Below are positions 5,746 to 6,345 of a DNA stretch of 6,345 bases, piece after piece (the first letter of the stretch is position 1; the number at the start of each line of letters is the position of its first letter). A program made the translations under genes and the position numbers. This stretch comes from Candidatus Woesearchaeota archaeon (lineage in GTDB: Archaea > Nanobdellota > Nanobdellia > Woesearchaeales > JACQSR01). The stretch covers positions 1 to 6,345 of the forward strand of contig JAHFLI010000071.1 in the NCBI GenBank assembly GCA_023255615.1, written 5' to 3'. Under the pieces are notes generated by a model. It was not told the origin of the DNA. It ran no database searches and saw only the letters and a program-made list of their open reading frames with translations.

Positions 5746-6345
5746 TCATTGTTCTTCATATGCTCGCTTCAGAGCTTCAATATTGAACTTTTTCATTTTG
5801 AGAAATGCGTCAGTCACTCGTGCAATCTTTTCCTTATTACTACTCGTCAACATTTCATTCATCACGCTGGGAACGATTTGCCACGACACACCATATTGAT
5901 CCTTGAGCCAACCACACTGTTCAGCCTCAGGGACTGCAGATAGTTTTTTCCAGTAATAATCAATTTCTTCTTGAGTATCACAATTAACCACGAATGATAA
6001 GGCCTCATTAAAACTAAAGTCGTGTGACCTTGAACTGTCCATTGCCATAAAATTCTCTCCGGCGAGTGTAAAGCGAGAGTGTTTGATAAATCCTTCTTTG
6101 TCATCATCGTCTTTGGTATATGGTACCATCATTTCAGTTTTAGAATTTGGAAATATATGTGTGTATGTCTCGATAGCACTCTTTGTTTTACCTGCGATCT
6201 CTTTTGTAAACATAAGAAGGGGAGTTATTTTCTGTTCCATCTTATGATCGCTCCACGACAGTTGCCATGAGAGTCCGTACTTATCTTGTAACCATCCGTA
6301 TTTGTGTGCCCATGGATAGGTGTTATACGGCATAAGGACCTTTCC
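5746..6345 (-). CDS. Tandem VOC-fold PhnB-like (3-demethylubiquinone methyltransferase-like, PF06983-type) protein, 5' partial
   Basis: Reading leftwards, the frame is open to the window edge and begins GKVLMPYNTYPW, which is mid-domain in this family. The Met encoded at 6333-6331 is therefore internal and the true start lies outside; 199 residues are present. Residues 1-31 are the end of a first VOC domain and about 40-160 a second. The closing motif recurs: KYGWLQDKYGLSWQL (15-29) and QCGWLKDQYGVSWQI (143-157). Other family hallmarks are ITPLLMF, FTLAGENFMAMDSS, CDTQEEIDYYWKKL and the C-terminal helices with MKKFNIEALKRAYEE. The family belongs to the glyoxalase/bleomycin-resistance fold superfamily and is often misnamed a methyltransferase; its substrate is mostly unknown. 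Full proteins usually have two domains and about 300 residues. It is convergent with the surface cassette, common in bacteria, and possibly acquired by transfer. Confidence 0.93.
   Translation of the reverse strand, partial: GKVLMPYNTYPWAHKYGWLQDKYGLSWQLSWSDHKMEQKITPLLMFTKEIAGKTKSAIETYTHIFPNSKTEMMVPYTKDDDDKEGFIKHSRFTLAGENFMAMDSSRSHDFSFNEALSFVVNCDTQEEIDYYWKKLSAVPEAEQCGWLKDQYGVSWQIVPSVMNEMLTSSNKEKIARVTDAFLKMKKFNIEALKRAYEEQ

Noticed and set aside
5681..6270. Short + strand open frames over the VOC gene
   Set aside because: They are shadows of the strongly supported minus-strand VOC protein.
1..6345. CRISPR array, tRNA, insertion sequence or attachment site
   Set aside because: No DNA-level direct repeats with spacers, no cloverleaf sequence and no transposase motifs were seen; nearly all bases are coding.

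Overview
The window looks like DPANN-type archaeal DNA, most likely a Woesearchaeota/Pacearchaeota-like lineage. This is inferred from gene style, not from a marker gene. The evidence is a run of short membrane-anchored proteins whose N-termini resemble archaeal class III (pilin/archaellin-type) signal peptides. They follow a very large, Cys-rich, calcium-binding-type surface protein with a Lys/Glu-rich cytoplasmic tail. Genes are packed with 4-base ATGA overlaps. There is no rRNA, tRNA, CRISPR array or mobile element in the window.

Layout: (1) Bases 1-3021 (+) hold the 3' part of a giant surface protein that starts upstream of the window. In order it has MopE-like metal-binding motifs, one DCGG Cys motif, three beta-domain-like units each with a Cys pair, an FN3/Ig-like unit, four DCGG Cys modules at a 51-52 residue period, a thrombospondin-type-3/EF-hand-like calcium-binding stretch, one transmembrane helix, and a charged cytoplasmic tail of about 160 residues without Cys. 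(2) Bases 3018-5680 (+) hold four small single-pass proteins in series (170, 361, 162 and 193 aa). Three junctions, including the one with the large gene, are ATGA overlaps and the fourth has a 1-base gap, so all five genes probably form one operon. (3) Bases 5681-5745 are a short convergent intergenic gap. (4) Bases 5746-6345 (-) hold the 3' part of a tandem VOC-fold PhnB-like protein; its start lies beyond the right edge.

The most interesting content is the five-gene surface cassette. Four pilin-like subunits with even numbers of extracellular cysteines (2, 6, 2, 8) are coupled to a multidomain adhesin- or receptor-like protein. A reasonable hypothesis is a pilus-tip-like or cell-contact complex assembled at the surface of a host-dependent archaeon. 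No prepilin peptidase, assembly ATPase or platform protein is in the window, so function is inferred, not shown. The VOC gene is convergent and looks unrelated to the cassette.
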